Shown: positions 26,765 through 36,557, counted from the first letter of the stretch. The stretch: 64,000 nt of DNA from JARRQJ01 sp963761035 (GCA_963761035.1 CAVXFH010000002.1:1054001-1118000), one strand, 5' to 3'. Numbers and translations are program-made. Notes: generated from the letters alone by a model not told the origin.

Positions 26765-29017
26765 ATGCATCTCCCGGTGATAATTCACAAGTCGCTTCAG
26801 CTCGCATGTATGGCGCTAGGCCTTTTGGCGTGGCTGACTATCGCGGCCGCCGCGGACAAGTCCGATGAGATGTGGGGGCTATGCCAGAAGGTCTCACAAC
26901 CCGACCTTGCGCCCAGTGATAGCGTCACCCTCGCCCAATCCCCCACCTATTTGAGCAGTGATTCCGGGGAAGGCAAGCTGAATGAAATATATACTTTGAG
27001 CGGTCATGTCTCTATTCGACGCGGCACACAACATATCGAGGCGGATAAGGCCGTCTATGACAGCCGCACCGGTAGGGTGGATTCCGTAGGAAATGTGCGT
27101 TTCCAACAGGGCGGGTTGATCGCGCAAGGAACGGAGGCGCATTTTGACATCAACGCCGGTACGGGCGAGTTGGATTCCGCCCGATACGAATACCTGCAAC
27201 AACACGCCCACGGACAAGCCGCCACTATCATCCACGAAAACGCCGACCTCACGCATTTGTACCATGCTACCTATACTACCTGCGACCCCGGTCACGTAGA
27301 CTGGGAATTGCGAGCCCGAGCCGTTACCCTCAATCATGCCGCAGCGGTGGGCGACGCCTATAACGTAAGTTTACGCTTTAAAAACGTGCCATTTTTCTAT
27401 TTTCCCTACATCAATTTTCCGCTCAACGACGAGCGTAAAACCGGCCTGCTGCCGCCGACTTTGGGATATTCAAATTCCTCCGGCCTCGATCTCGCTATCC
27501 CGGTTTACTGGAATATCGCGCCCAATTACGATGCCACCATCACCCCGCGTCTTCTAGGGCAGCGGGGCCTGCTCACCAAAGGGGAATTCCGTTACCTCAG
27601 CGACAGCAGTAAAGGAGAGGTTCAAGTCGAATTCCTGCCCGATGACCGAAAGTTCGGCGCCGACCGCGGCACCTTGGAATACCAGAATAAAACCCAGCTC
27701 GGCTCGCGCTGGAACAGCAATATCATTGCCAATTATGTCTCGGATGATCGTTTTTTATCAGACTTGGGCAGCAGCCTTGCCACCGCGAGCACTACCCAAG
27801 TGGAAAGGCGCATGGACCTCAACTACAATGGCGATTACACTAATTTTCTCGCCCGGGTACAGGGCTACCAGACGCTGGATCCCACGTTGTTGCCCGCCGC
27901 CCGACCCTATGAGCGTCTCCCTCAACTACTGGTTACCAGCGCTACGCCTGACCGTCCCTTTGAGGCGACCTACCGCTTCAACGGCGAGTTTGTGCGCTTC
28001 GAACGAGAAGCCAGCCTGACCGGTACGCGTCTTAATCTCACGCCTTCACTGGCATGGCCCATAGAGACTCAAGGGTACTTCTTCAAACCCAAGATCAGTG
28101 TGAATTACACTCAGTATCAGCTGGATGGCCAGACACCGGGGAATCCGACGGATCCTACGCGTACCACACCGCTTTACAGCATCGATAGCGGCCTGTTTTT
28201 TGAACGGGAAACCACCCTCGGCGAACATCATTTTCTACACACCCTGGAACCCCGCCTCTATTACCTGCGGGTGCCTTATCGAGATCAATCCAATCTCCCC
28301 ATATTCGATACCGCCGACTTCGATTTCAGTTTCGCCCAACTTTTTAGGGAAAATCGTTTTACCGGGCCCGACCGACTGGGCGATGCTAATCAGCTCAGTA
28401 TCGCACTCACCAGCCGCCTTATCGACCAGGACAGCGGCAAAGAGTGGTTGAGCGGCTCTCTCGGGACAATTATTTACTTGGATAATCGCCGAGTCACGCT
28501 GGGAAGCGTGCAACAAGATAGTCAAACTTCAGATCTGGTGGCCGAGGCCAGTACCCACCTTAGCAAACGCTGGTCCTCCACCCTGGATACACAGTGGAAT
28601 CCCGATTCACATCAGGTCGACGAAGCCGCCGTGCAATTCCATTATCGCAAGGACGATCGGCACTTATTCAATGCCGGCTATCGCTTTTGGGGCGATCAAT
28701 TGAACCAGACCAATCCCACGTTATTGACCCAAACCGATCTCTCCTTCTTGTGGTTGTTGACGCCCCGTTGGCAATTGTTGGGACGCTGGAACTATTCCCA
28801 GCGCGACCACCGCACCTTAGAGACCCTGGCCGGCATTCAATATGAGAGCTGTTGTTGGATATTTCGAGCCGCCAACCGCCGTTACATAAGTGACCTCTCT
28901 AGTAATAGCAGCCATTCTCTCTATCTGCAGATGGAACTAAAGGGCTTGGGGAGCATCGGCAAGTCCGCCGAGAACGTGCTGGAACGTGATAATCTAGGCC
29001 CTCAGCCGGGACTCTAG
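26765..29017 (+). CDS. lptD: LPS-assembly outer-membrane protein LptD
   Basis: About 750 residues. It inserts lipopolysaccharide into the outer leaflet together with LptE. Start uncertain: ATG at 26765 gives a good signal peptide (LACMALGLLAWLTIAAAA), ATG at 26741 or TTG at 26711 are alternatives. The four disulfide cysteines are present: one just after the signal peptide (WGLCQK, base 26882), one at TTCDPG (27281) and the adjacent pair in ESCCW (28850-28855). An OstA-like periplasmic domain (YTLSGHVSIRRG, HIEADKAVYD) is followed by a long beta-barrel. It is followed directly by surA, pdxA and rsmA, the classic order. Confidence 0.96.
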   Translation: MHLPVIIHKSLQLACMALGLLAWLTIAAAADKSDEMWGLCQKVSQPDLAPSDSVTLAQSPTYLSSDSGEGKLNEIYTLSGHVSIRRGTQHIEADKAVYDSRTGRVDSVGNVRFQQGGLIAQGTEAHFDINAGTGELDSARYEYLQQHAHGQAATIIHENADLTHLYHATYTTCDPGHVDWELRARAVTLNHAAAVGDAYNVSLRFKNVPFFYFPYINFPLNDERKTGLLPPTLGYSNSSGLDLAIPVYWNIAPNYDATITPRLLGQRGLLTKGEFRYLSDSSKGEVQVEFLPDDRKFGADRGTLEYQNKTQLGSRWNSNIIANYVSDDRFLSDLGSSLATASTTQVERRMDLNYNGDYTNFLARVQGYQTLDPTLLPAARPYERLPQLLVTSATPDRPFEATYRFNGEFVRFEREASLTGTRLNLTPSLAWPIETQGYFFKPKISVNYTQYQLDGQTPGNPTDPTRTTPLYSIDSGLFFERETTLGEHHFLHTLEPRLYYLRVPYRDQSNLPIFDTADFDFSFAQLFRENRFTGPDRLGDANQLSIALTSRLIDQDSGKEWLSGSLGTIIYLDNRRVTLGSVQQDSQTSDLVAEASTHLSKRWSSTLDTQWNPDSHQVDEAAVQFHYRKDDRHLFNAGYRFWGDQLNQTNPTLLTQTDLSFLWLLTPRWQLLGRWNYSQRDHRTLETLAGIQYESCCWIFRAANRRYISDLSSNSSHSLYLQMELKGLGSIGKSAENVLERDNLGPQPGL

Positions 29018-29095
29018 CAGGTCAGGGCTTTTATGTGGAACTCATGCCATCACTGTTAGTCTCACATACCACCGAATAGGATAAACTTACAGCTT

Positions 29096-30400
29096 ATGTT
29101 ACGCTTTGCGGTTCTATGCTGGTTATTTATGAATCTGCCGCTCAATGCGGCCGTCGCCGATACCGCGCCGATCCAGCGTGAAAACGTGGATAAGATCGTA
29201 GCGGTGGTCAATGACGATGTCATCACCCGCACCGAGTTGAATAACCGCCTGCACGCCATCAAGGACCAACTCAAAAACCAGTCCTCGCCCCTGCCGCCGG
29301 ATGCGATACTTGAAAAGCAAGTCTTGGACCGTATGATCCTTGCAAGCTTGCAGCTGCAGCTCGCCGATCACAACGGTATCCGGGTGGATGACGAGACTCT
29401 TAACCGCACCATCGAGAGAATCGCCGGGGACAACAAGTTATCACTCCCGGAGTTCCGCGCCGTCCTGGAAAAGGAAGGTTACGATTTCGCCTCTTTCCGC
29501 GAGGATATCCGCCGGGAAATCCTCATCAGCCGCGTCCAGCAACGTCAGGTCAATGACCACATCATGGTCACCGAACAGGAGATAGACAACTTTCTTGCCA
29601 CACAACGCGCTCAGGGCAACATCGGGGCGGAGTATCGAATCGCCCACATTCTCATCGCCGTACCCGATGGCGCTTCGGCCGAACGTATTCAAATCGCGCG
29701 CCAGCGCGCCGAAGGTATCCTGGCGAAACTGCACTCAGGTGCCAATTTTCAGGAAATGGCTATTGCTGACTCGGATGGACAACAAGCACTGCAGGGCGGC
29801 GACTTGGGCTGGCGAAAGCTTGGGGAACTACCTACCTTATTTGTAGACTCCGTGTCGCGCATGAAGACCGGCGACATCAGCGACCTGATCCGCAGCCCTA
29901 GCGGCTTTCATATAATCAAACTCATGGAGCAACGTAACAACGAGCAACATATCGTCACTCAAACCCATGCGCGCCATATTCTGATTCGCACCGATGAACT
30001 TACCAGCGACGAAGCGGCGCGGACAAAACTGAGTGATTTGCGCCAACGCATAGAAGCCGGCGCGGATTTCACCGAGTTGGCCCGCAAGTATTCCAATGAT
30101 ACCGCCAACGCTAATAATGGCGGCGATCTGGGGTGGATCAATCCCGGAGAGATGGTGCCGAACTTTGAAGAACAAATGGACAAATTGGCGACGGGGGAAA
30201 TCAGTCAGCCGTTTAAAACCGATTTCGGTTGGCACATCGTGCAGGTACTGGAGCGGCGCAGCCACGACAATACCGACACCTTCGTGCGCAGCCAGGCCCG
30301 TGACACTCTCCGTCAGCGCAAAACCGAGGAAGAATTACAATCGTGGTTAGCGCGTTTACGCGATGACGCCTATATCGAAAATCGTTTGGTTACCCCTTAA
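29096..30400 (+). CDS. surA: Periplasmic peptidyl-prolyl isomerase and chaperone SurA
   Basis: 434 residues with a signal peptide ending near NAAVADT. The N-terminal chaperone domain (VAVVNDDVITRTEL) is followed by two parvulin domains, about 175-275 (YRIAHILIAVP, GGDLGWRKLGELP) and 285-385 (ARHILIRTDE, GGDLGWINPGEMVP). SurA escorts outer-membrane proteins, including LptD encoded just upstream, to the Bam complex. AGGATAAAC precedes the ATG at some distance. Confidence 0.97.
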   Translation: MLRFAVLCWLFMNLPLNAAVADTAPIQRENVDKIVAVVNDDVITRTELNNRLHAIKDQLKNQSSPLPPDAILEKQVLDRMILASLQLQLADHNGIRVDDETLNRTIERIAGDNKLSLPEFRAVLEKEGYDFASFREDIRREILISRVQQRQVNDHIMVTEQEIDNFLATQRAQGNIGAEYRIAHILIAVPDGASAERIQIARQRAEGILAKLHSGANFQEMAIADSDGQQALQGGDLGWRKLGELPTLFVDSVSRMKTGDISDLIRSPSGFHIIKLMEQRNNEQHIVTQTHARHILIRTDELTSDEAARTKLSDLRQRIEAGADFTELARKYSNDTANANNGGDLGWINPGEMVPNFEEQMDKLATGEISQPFKTDFGWHIVQVLERRSHDNTDTFVRSQARDTLRQRKTEEELQSWLARLRDDAYIENRLVTP

Positions 30401-30481
30401 TATTTACACCTAATAGACAAAGTAACCGAAGGATTCCTTGCAAGACATATGTTGCTGAATCCATAGTGATGCAATAGCCTG

Positions 30482-31483
30482 ATGAACATGACCGCCGTGC
30501 CTCGTATCGCCATCACCCCCGGGGAGCCTGCCGGCATCGGCCCAGATCTCTGTATCATGCTCACCCGGCAAGCTCACGATGCCGAGTTGGTAGCCGTCGC
30601 CGATCCCGCATTGCTGAAACTGCGTGCCGCGCAACTGGGCCTGGTGCTGAACCTCGATAACTGCAATCTTGCGCAGCCTCCCCAGCCTCAAGATCGGGAT
30701 ACCCTCAAGGTCATGCCGCTCAAAATGCGCAACCCGGCCAGCTGCGGCAAGATCGATCCAGACAATGCCGCATATGTGCTCGACAGCCTGCGTATCGCTG
30801 CCCGTGGCTGCCAAAACGGCGACTTCGCGGCCATGGTCACGGGACCGGTACATAAAGGGACCATCAACGAAGCCGGCATTCCTTTTTCGGGCCACACGGA
30901 ATTTCTCGCCGACCTCACCGCAACACCGCAAGTCGTGATGATGCTGCTTACCGAAGGATTGCGCGTAGCGCTGGCCACCACCCATTTGCCGCTCAAAGAT
31001 GTCAGTGCCGCTGTCACCGCGCCGCGCCTGGAAAGCGTGATCCGCATCTTGTACCGCGATTTGCGGTTCCGCTTCGGCATAGCGCATCCCCGCATATTGG
31101 TTTGTGGTCTCAACCCTCATGCCGGAGAAGGCGGCCACCTTGGAAACGAGGAGCGAACGATTATCGAACCTGTGCTCCGCAGCTTGCGGGGCGAAGGGAT
31201 GGCGTTAACCGGTCCGCTGCCTGCCGATACCTTGTTCATTCCTAAATATCTCGATCAAGCCGATGCCGTACTCGCCATGTATCACGATCAGGGTCTGCCG
31301 GTATTAAAGTATAAAGGCTTCGGCAAAGCAGTGAATGTTACCTTGGGGCTGCCCATCGTTCGCACCTCGGTAGACCATGGCACCGCACTGGACCTGGCCG
31401 GCAGCGGTCAAGCAGATTGCGGAAGCCTGGAGGCGGCATTAACATTGGCTATCGAAATCGCGCGACGCGAGGGAATAATGTGA
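30482..31483 (+). CDS. pdxA: 4-hydroxythreonine-4-phosphate dehydrogenase
   Basis: 333 residues. PdxA oxidises 4-phosphohydroxy-threonine in pyridoxal phosphate synthesis. Seen are ITPGEPAGIGPDL at the N-terminus, VTGPVHKGTINEAG with the substrate-binding residues, metal ligands in SGHTEFLAD, CGLNPHAGEGGHLG and MYHDQGLPVLKY, and the C-terminal TSVDHGTALDLAG. Its stop overlaps the GTG start of rsmA by four bases (GTGA), indicating coupled translation. Confidence 0.97.
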   Translation: MNMTAVPRIAITPGEPAGIGPDLCIMLTRQAHDAELVAVADPALLKLRAAQLGLVLNLDNCNLAQPPQPQDRDTLKVMPLKMRNPASCGKIDPDNAAYVLDSLRIAARGCQNGDFAAMVTGPVHKGTINEAGIPFSGHTEFLADLTATPQVVMMLLTEGLRVALATTHLPLKDVSAAVTAPRLESVIRILYRDLRFRFGIAHPRILVCGLNPHAGEGGHLGNEERTIIEPVLRSLRGEGMALTGPLPADTLFIPKYLDQADAVLAMYHDQGLPVLKYKGFGKAVNVTLGLPIVRTSVDHGTALDLAGSGQADCGSLEAALTLAIEIARREGIM

Positions 31484-32274
31484 CCAGCCCCGCGCATCGC
31501 CCTCGCAAACGTTTCGGGCAAAATTTTCTACATGACCCCGCTGTCATCGAGCGCATCGTTCGCAACGTCAATCCCCGATGGGGCGAACGCTTGGTGGAAA
31601 TCGGGCCGGGTTTAGGAGCGCTCACCCGACCCTTGCTTACCGCAGCCGGCCGGCTGGATGTAGTCGAAATCGATAGAGATGTCATACCCCTTCTGCAGGA
31701 TAATTGTGCGGGGCTAGGCGAATTACATATCCGCAACTCGGACGCATTGCGATGCGATTTTGTATCCTTGGCGGCGGGAGAAGCCGTGCGCCTGGTGGGT
31801 AATCTTCCCTATAACATCGCCACGCCGTTGATATTTCATATCTTAAATCAACTATCCGCGATTCGCGATATGCACTTCATGGTTCAGAAAGAAGTGGCTC
31901 TACGACTCGCGGCCGCAGCTGACACGGAACATTATGGCCGGCTCAGCATCATGGTACAGCTGCACTGCGCTGTGGACTTACTGTTTAGCGTGCGACCCGG
32001 GGCCTTCAAACCGGCGCCAAAAGTTGACTCGGCAGTGGTACGCCTCACGCCCCATTGCGAGATGCCAGTAAAGATCAACGACCGGCACCGCTTCGCTGAA
32101 CTGGTAAGCCGCGCCTTTTCGCAACGGCGCAAGACCCTGCGCAATGCCCTCAGGGGTTGGTTAGCGGCGGAGGAGATAACGTCGCTGGGTATCGATCCTA
32201 TTCGGCGACCCGAAACCTTAACGCTGGCCGATTATGCGGCACTGAGCAATGTCCCGAAGAAAAATGGGGCATGA
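31480..32274 (+). CDS. rsmA: 16S rRNA dimethyladenosine transferase
   Basis: 264 residues from the GTG at 31480, overlapping the pdxA stop; the in-frame extension upstream is inside pdxA and does not match the family. RsmA (KsgA) dimethylates two adenines near the 3' end of 16S rRNA. Motifs: KRFGQNFLHD, the AdoMet site EIGPGLGALT, the catalytic GNLPYNIATP and VQKEVALRLAA. It closes the lptD-surA-pdxA-rsmA run. Confidence 0.97.
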   Translation: MTSPAHRPRKRFGQNFLHDPAVIERIVRNVNPRWGERLVEIGPGLGALTRPLLTAAGRLDVVEIDRDVIPLLQDNCAGLGELHIRNSDALRCDFVSLAAGEAVRLVGNLPYNIATPLIFHILNQLSAIRDMHFMVQKEVALRLAAAADTEHYGRLSIMVQLHCAVDLLFSVRPGAFKPAPKVDSAVVRLTPHCEMPVKINDRHRFAELVSRAFSQRRKTLRNALRGWLAAEEITSLGIDPIRRPETLTLADYAALSNVPKKNGA

Positions 32275-32278
32275 GCAG

Positions 32279-32321
32279 GGAAGGGATAAGAAGCCTATGA
32301 TGCTTCTAGATTCACCCTTCC
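32279..32321. terminator. Two-step hairpin between convergent genes
   Basis: GGAAGGG (32279-32285) pairs with CCCTTCC (32315-32321), and inside it AGAAGC (32289-32294) pairs with GCTTCT (32302-32307) around CTATGAT. It lies between the ends of rsmA and the convergent yceI gene and may stop transcription from both sides; the T-run is weak. Confidence 0.55.
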
Positions 32322-32339
32322 ATCTCTTCTCATGTCGAA

Positions 32340-32912
32340 TCAATCCCGAATAGCTTCTACCTCAAGGTCGATATTCATTTCATCACCGACGGCGGGCACG
32401 GCGAACTTCACCCCGAAATCAGAACGCTTTATGGTGGCAGCGGCGTCGAAACCGCAGCGGTATTGTTCTTTCTTAGGATCCATTGGATTGATGCCGCAAT
32501 TCATGCGTTTTACCTTCAAAGTGACTGGCTTGGTGATGCCGGAGATGGTGAGATTACCTTCCACCACCGCCGAAAAATCCTTGTTGATGTTCACCTTGGT
32601 GGATTTATAGGTAATATCAGGAAACTCGGTGGCGTTTAAAAAATCCGGTGAACGCAGATGATCGTCACGCTTATCGTACCCGGTATTGACCGATGCCGCG
32701 TCGATTACGACTTCCACCGAACCGGTATGCTTGGCATCATCAATCATCAGTTTACCGGAGGTTTTGCCGAAACGGCCGTGCATGGTGGAAAACCCAAGAT
32801 GATTAATGGTGAAATTTGGAAAGGTGTGCAGCGGGTCAATGGTATAAGAATCCGCCGCAATTGCGGTCAAAGGTAATACGGAAAACGCAACGACACTTAT
32901 AATCTTTACCAT
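32340..32912 (-). CDS. YceI-family periplasmic protein
   Basis: 190 residues with a signal peptide (VLPLTAIAADS). The YceI lipocalin-like fold is marked by YTIDPLHTFPNFTINHLGFST at the start, then MHGRFGKTSG, DDHLRSPDFLNATEFPDI and GNLTISGITKPVTL. Members bind isoprenoid lipids such as polyprenyl chains. An excellent ribosome binding site (CAGGAGGTTAAAC) precedes the ATG. It converges on rsmA. Confidence 0.94.
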   Translation of the reverse strand: MVKIISVVAFSVLPLTAIAADSYTIDPLHTFPNFTINHLGFSTMHGRFGKTSGKLMIDDAKHTGSVEVVIDAASVNTGYDKRDDHLRSPDFLNATEFPDITYKSTKVNINKDFSAVVEGNLTISGITKPVTLKVKRMNCGINPMDPKKEQYRCGFDAAATIKRSDFGVKFAVPAVGDEMNIDLEVEAIRD

Positions 32913-32947
32913 GTTTAACCTCCTGTTAGTTTAACCACCCAATTATT

Positions 32948-33784
32948 TTACAGCGGTATCCCACCCGCAACACTCCACGCTAACCACACAGCAATTCCGG
33001 CCGGGGCGCCAGCCAATACCAAAGTTGTCAAAGTTTGCAACCAACGCGGCCATTGAGGTGACACCGGCATTCGCGCACAAACTAGTACGAACGCCAGTAT
33101 TATCAAAGTATACCATGGTACCTTGGCATAGACGTGGCCACTGATCCCGATCAATCCAAGCAAAATACCGGACGGCAACAACACCATGGAGCCGACTTTG
33201 GTCTTGCGTATAAAAGTTACAAACACGCTTAGCGCGCCTGCCGCCGCGCCCAATGCCAAGCCTAATTGGCCGAGCAACGCTGAAGCCCCCAATAAGGTCG
33301 CCGCCCCGGTTCCAAATCCCAAGGCTACAACGGCGCTCATAGCATTAACAGGCTTCGAGCGCAGCGATTCCATACCGGCCACACACCACCCGCAATACAA
33401 AACACTGCCCACACCCAGCAGCCACATATCTACCCCTTCGCGGCGTTGCAGCGCGGGCCATATCACCCACAACACTGCCGTCGCCGCAAGGCCAAATAAT
33501 ATTGCCGGTAACCACCGGCGCCCCCCTGGATAGATATCCAATATCAATCCTAATCCAACAGCGGCGAAGCCCAAGGCAAGAACCTTTCGTACGCTGGTCC
33601 ACGGCTGAAATTGAAACCCGACCGTTAAATACACCGATGCAACGAAGCCCACCATTAGGGCTAAGCCAGTCCAATACCAACCCAAGCGATTAAGTAATAG
33701 GCCAGCTATCAACGCCGCGCCGAATGGAATGATACCGGACTGGAAAGCAGGGTTCGTCAACATCTCATGCATAGCCATTATCAT
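32948..33784 (-). CDS. Polytopic inner-membrane protein, unknown function
   Basis: 278 residues, mostly hydrophobic, with about eight to nine membrane segments and short loops; the basic loop KVLALG and the RKTK loop near 190 are the main charged parts. No transporter or enzyme motif is recognised. Its ATG at 33784 overlaps the last base of the preceding TAA stop (TAATG), so it is translationally coupled to the upstream, possibly broken, gene. There is a 35-base gap to yceI, so the three could form one transcript. Confidence 0.7.
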   Translation of the reverse strand: MIMAMHEMLTNPAFQSGIIPFGAALIAGLLLNRLGWYWTGLALMVGFVASVYLTVGFQFQPWTSVRKVLALGFAAVGLGLILDIYPGGRRWLPAILFGLAATAVLWVIWPALQRREGVDMWLLGVGSVLYCGWCVAGMESLRSKPVNAMSAVVALGFGTGAATLLGASALLGQLGLALGAAAGALSVFVTFIRKTKVGSMVLLPSGILLGLIGISGHVYAKVPWYTLIILAFVLVCARMPVSPQWPRWLQTLTTLVLAGAPAGIAVWLAWSVAGGIPL

Positions 33785-34093
33785 TAATCAAGACCCACTG
33801 TTTCCTTGCCGAGTGTGAAGACATCAAACAGCCGAGGAAACTCAGTGGCGAAGAGGATCTTTAGGGACAGAAACGCATAGTAAGGATGATGGATTTTGTC
33901 ATGCCGCTGAATTAGCTGCAGTGCGAAGTCTTGGCGATAGGACGCCAACCTGCTCATCACACCAATCCTCAATGGATTGGAGATCTGATTTGGCGAACAA
34001 GATTCGCTCTTCGACATTAAAAGTGGAAACTGGAATTTGACGCATGTCCGCTGTCCCTGTTATTCGTCGATTTACCCGTATTCTAGCAAACAA
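33784..34093 (-). pseudogene. Possibly frameshifted small gene upstream of the membrane protein
   Basis: Two minus-strand frames overlap between 33899 and 34017. The upstream one has a plausible start (MRQIPVSTF) and reads to IEDWCDE; the downstream one reads RLASYRQDFALQLIQRHD onward to its TAA, which is coupled (TAATG) to the membrane protein. Joining them near 33960 gives one protein of about 100 residues. I recognise no family. Either a real frameshift, a base error, or two short frames of which only the downstream one is used. Confidence 0.35.
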
Positions 34094-34317
34094 TGCGACG
34101 CAACTAGCACCTGTCTTTTATCCATCCCAGGATTTACCCTAAATTTTTCGCTAAAAACAATTTCGTTTATTGATTGACTTGTTGGGTCGCCACTTGCAGT
34201 TAACGGCGCTAGAAATCCCCGGCCGCCTACTTGGCTTGGGTTTGGCCTGTTCTTTTCGGTTTAATAGCGAGTAACGTTCAGAGCGCTACGGGCATTTGAC
34301 AGCGGAGAGAGGTCCCC

Positions 34318-35703
34318 CTATGTGGCGGCCAAGCTTCTGGCCATTACATTGAGGCCTTCCACACCCTCCAAAATACGCCCCATCACCATCACGGTCTGAA
34401 TCTCTTGCAGACCCAATTTGTCCAAGAGATGATCTGGTACTTCGTGGGTTGGCGCATCGCCGATGCCATGCCCCTTTAACATACGGTCAGCGAGCAGTAC
34501 CAAGCGCGGATATAGTGCATGCGGCCCGTCATAATCTTCACGGTGATGATGTCGTACCGAGACGATAACCTCCTCCGGCATGTTCCATTTTTCCAGTAGC
34601 CAAGCCCCCAATTCGCTATGATCGATGCCCAGCGCTGCGTGTTCCTGTTCAAGGATAGGCGTATTGGGATTATCGCTGATCAAATTATTCAATATACAAA
34701 ATTCGTGTTTGAACAAATGGCCCAACAACAAAAATCCGAAATTGTGCAATAGGCCGGCAAGATAGCTCAAGCCAGCCGGGGGACGCGATGAAGAGGGTAA
34801 TTCGCGACTTAAGGCCTGTACCAAGGCAGCGCTGTAGGTCGCGTGCCGCCAAAAGGCGCTCAAACCCAAAGGACCGATAACAGGGACCCTGAAGGGGCGG
34901 GCCGTGGCGATCCCCAATGCCAGATTCATGACCATTTCAAAGCCCAATACCCTGGAAATGGCGGTTTGTATGGAGTCGATCTTGCCTTGATAAGAAAAAA
35001 AGGGTGAACGCGCATAGCGTATTACTTGTGCAGCCAGGCTAGGATCTAACTCCACCAGCTTGCCGAGTTTTTCCGCACTGGCATTGGGATCCGCACGAAG
35101 CTCGGTAAGCTTAAAGGCCAGCTGTGGCATGGCGGGCAAGTCTTGGATCTTTTGAACGCGTTTTTTTATATCCACCTCGGCATCCGGCCCCTCCTGCTCG
35201 GTAACGGTTGAAACAGCGGATCCCTCTTTACCAATCCGACTGGCAAAATCGCCTGCCAACCAGGCGCCATTCAACAGATTAAAAAAATCCTTGCCACTGA
35301 TTTCGATGAGATTTTTGTCGTCACCCGCAGGGAAATAAACCCTAGCAGCGCCCGTTAGCGCATCATCGACAATGGTTCTAATACCGTATGTTTCGCCCAA
35401 GGGAGGAACAAAGCGCGGTAAACAATCAGGGAAAGCCCTTTTGATATCCGACTCCTCGGCCAAATCAATTTTGCGATACATCAGTTTGCTTAAGATGTCC
35501 CCATCCACACCATGCGTGGCAGGCACCACCACCAAGACTAAACCGAGCTCATCCTTAAGTACGACGGGTTTGGCTATAAATGAGGGCGATATCCCTCCCT
35601 CTTCAGCGGCTTGGAGCAATGAGACAAAAGGGGGTAGTTCATGCACATCGTAAATGATGTGCCTCCTATCAAGATAGGTCTTTACCTTCTCCGCAATCGC
35701 CAT
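34318..35703 (-). CDS. YbaK-like deacylase domain fused to HDOD domain
   Basis: 461 residues from the ATG at 35703, chosen because GAGGAGCTGGCGA stands directly before it. Residues about 1-155 resemble the YbaK/ProX aminoacyl-tRNA deacylase fold (IAKPVVLKDELGLVLVVVPA, a later FPDCLPRFVPPLGE). Residues about 190-460 are an HDOD domain (LPAMPQLAFKLTEL, VIRYARSPFFSYQGKI, YLAGLLHNFGFLLLG, SVRHHHREDY). HDOD proteins regulate by protein-protein contact, often in stress or motility responses. The link to a tRNA-editing-like domain suggests sensing of aminoacyl-tRNA or a similar ligand, which is inference. Confidence 0.85.
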   Translation of the reverse strand: MAIAEKVKTYLDRRHIIYDVHELPPFVSLLQAAEEGGISPSFIAKPVVLKDELGLVLVVVPATHGVDGDILSKLMYRKIDLAEESDIKRAFPDCLPRFVPPLGETYGIRTIVDDALTGAARVYFPAGDDKNLIEISGKDFFNLLNGAWLAGDFASRIGKEGSAVSTVTEQEGPDAEVDIKKRVQKIQDLPAMPQLAFKLTELRADPNASAEKLGKLVELDPSLAAQVIRYARSPFFSYQGKIDSIQTAISRVLGFEMVMNLALGIATARPFRVPVIGPLGLSAFWRHATYSAALVQALSRELPSSSRPPAGLSYLAGLLHNFGFLLLGHLFKHEFCILNNLISDNPNTPILEQEHAALGIDHSELGAWLLEKWNMPEEVIVSVRHHHREDYDGPHALYPRLVLLADRMLKGHGIGDAPTHEVPDHLLDKLGLQEIQTVMVMGRILEGVEGLNVMARSLAAT

Positions 35704-36029
35704 TCGCCAGCTCCTCATTCACGTCGTATTGCATTCCTAGCAGGTACTTTCACTGGCGCTCGACATCCCTATGGCTGACCAATAAAATCCATCTGCCCTG
35801 GTATTCTCAGGGAATTCCCTTCATGCCCCCTACTCACAATATCGGCCGCAACCTCGCGAAATTGAAGCGTTACCGTCTGAGGCCTTATCCATACCTTTCA
35901 GTTGGCTGGCTTTACGAGCATCTACCAAGCGTTCCGATCAGTAATCGCTAATAACCTGAACTCACATGCAAAAATGGAAACAACTTTGGCATTGCTAAGT
36001 GTTTATAAAGTCTATAAAATATAGAACAA
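35704..36029. other. Intergenic region between HDOD gene and DUF5658 gene
   Basis: About 325 bases between divergent genes. Near the right end there are TTGGCA (35986) and two TATAAA boxes (36004, 36013), but neither gives a standard 16-18 base spacer, so the promoter call is weak. No gene or RNA is seen. Confidence 0.3.
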
Positions 36030-36557
36030 ATGGAGATTTCACTACAACGTATTGGGATGGATCGTCGCCAGAAACAGGCCCATCCTTGGTTAAATATTCA
36101 TTGCCTCCGTGGTAGAAGGCGTGCGTATCGCCGCGTAGCTGATACGAACAATCCGTCACTAACATTGGACTGGCATCAACCGCGCTTACTCTACATTACC
36201 TTGGCGATCTTGTTTCTGTGCTTCGTGGACGCGCACAACACTCTGCAATTGTTATGGCAGGGCGCGCAGGAAGCCAATCTTTTGATGGACATCCTCATCC
36301 GCAGGAGCATGGTATTATTTTTGGCCGTCAAATTGGGCTTGACGGCTATATGTATGATAGTCCTGGTAAGCTATCACCATATCCTATTGTTTAACCTGAT
36401 ACGTATCAGGCACGTCATCTATTCGATATTTGGCATCTATGTAGGATTGATCGGCTACGAACTTGTCATCTGGCCTGAAACAAGCGTTCCGTTTTTGTTG
36501 ATCCTCACTAAAGAAGACTACAGCGCCATCAGTTCAGCTTTGCATTCACTGTTATAA
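36030..36557 (+). CDS. DUF5658-like membrane protein
   Basis: 175 residues. A basic, soluble N-terminus (1-50) is followed by three membrane helices at about 53-75, 92-118 and 128-150. The segment around LDWHQPRLLYITLAILFLC and DAHNTLQLL resembles the DUF5658 family of small bacterial membrane proteins of unknown role. No operon partner; the next gene (moeB) converges on it. Confidence 0.6.
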   Translation: MEISLQRIGMDRRQKQAHPWLNIHCLRGRRRAYRRVADTNNPSLTLDWHQPRLLYITLAILFLCFVDAHNTLQLLWQGAQEANLLMDILIRRSMVLFLAVKLGLTAICMIVLVSYHHILLFNLIRIRHVIYSIFGIYVGLIGYELVIWPETSVPFLLILTKEDYSAISSALHSLL

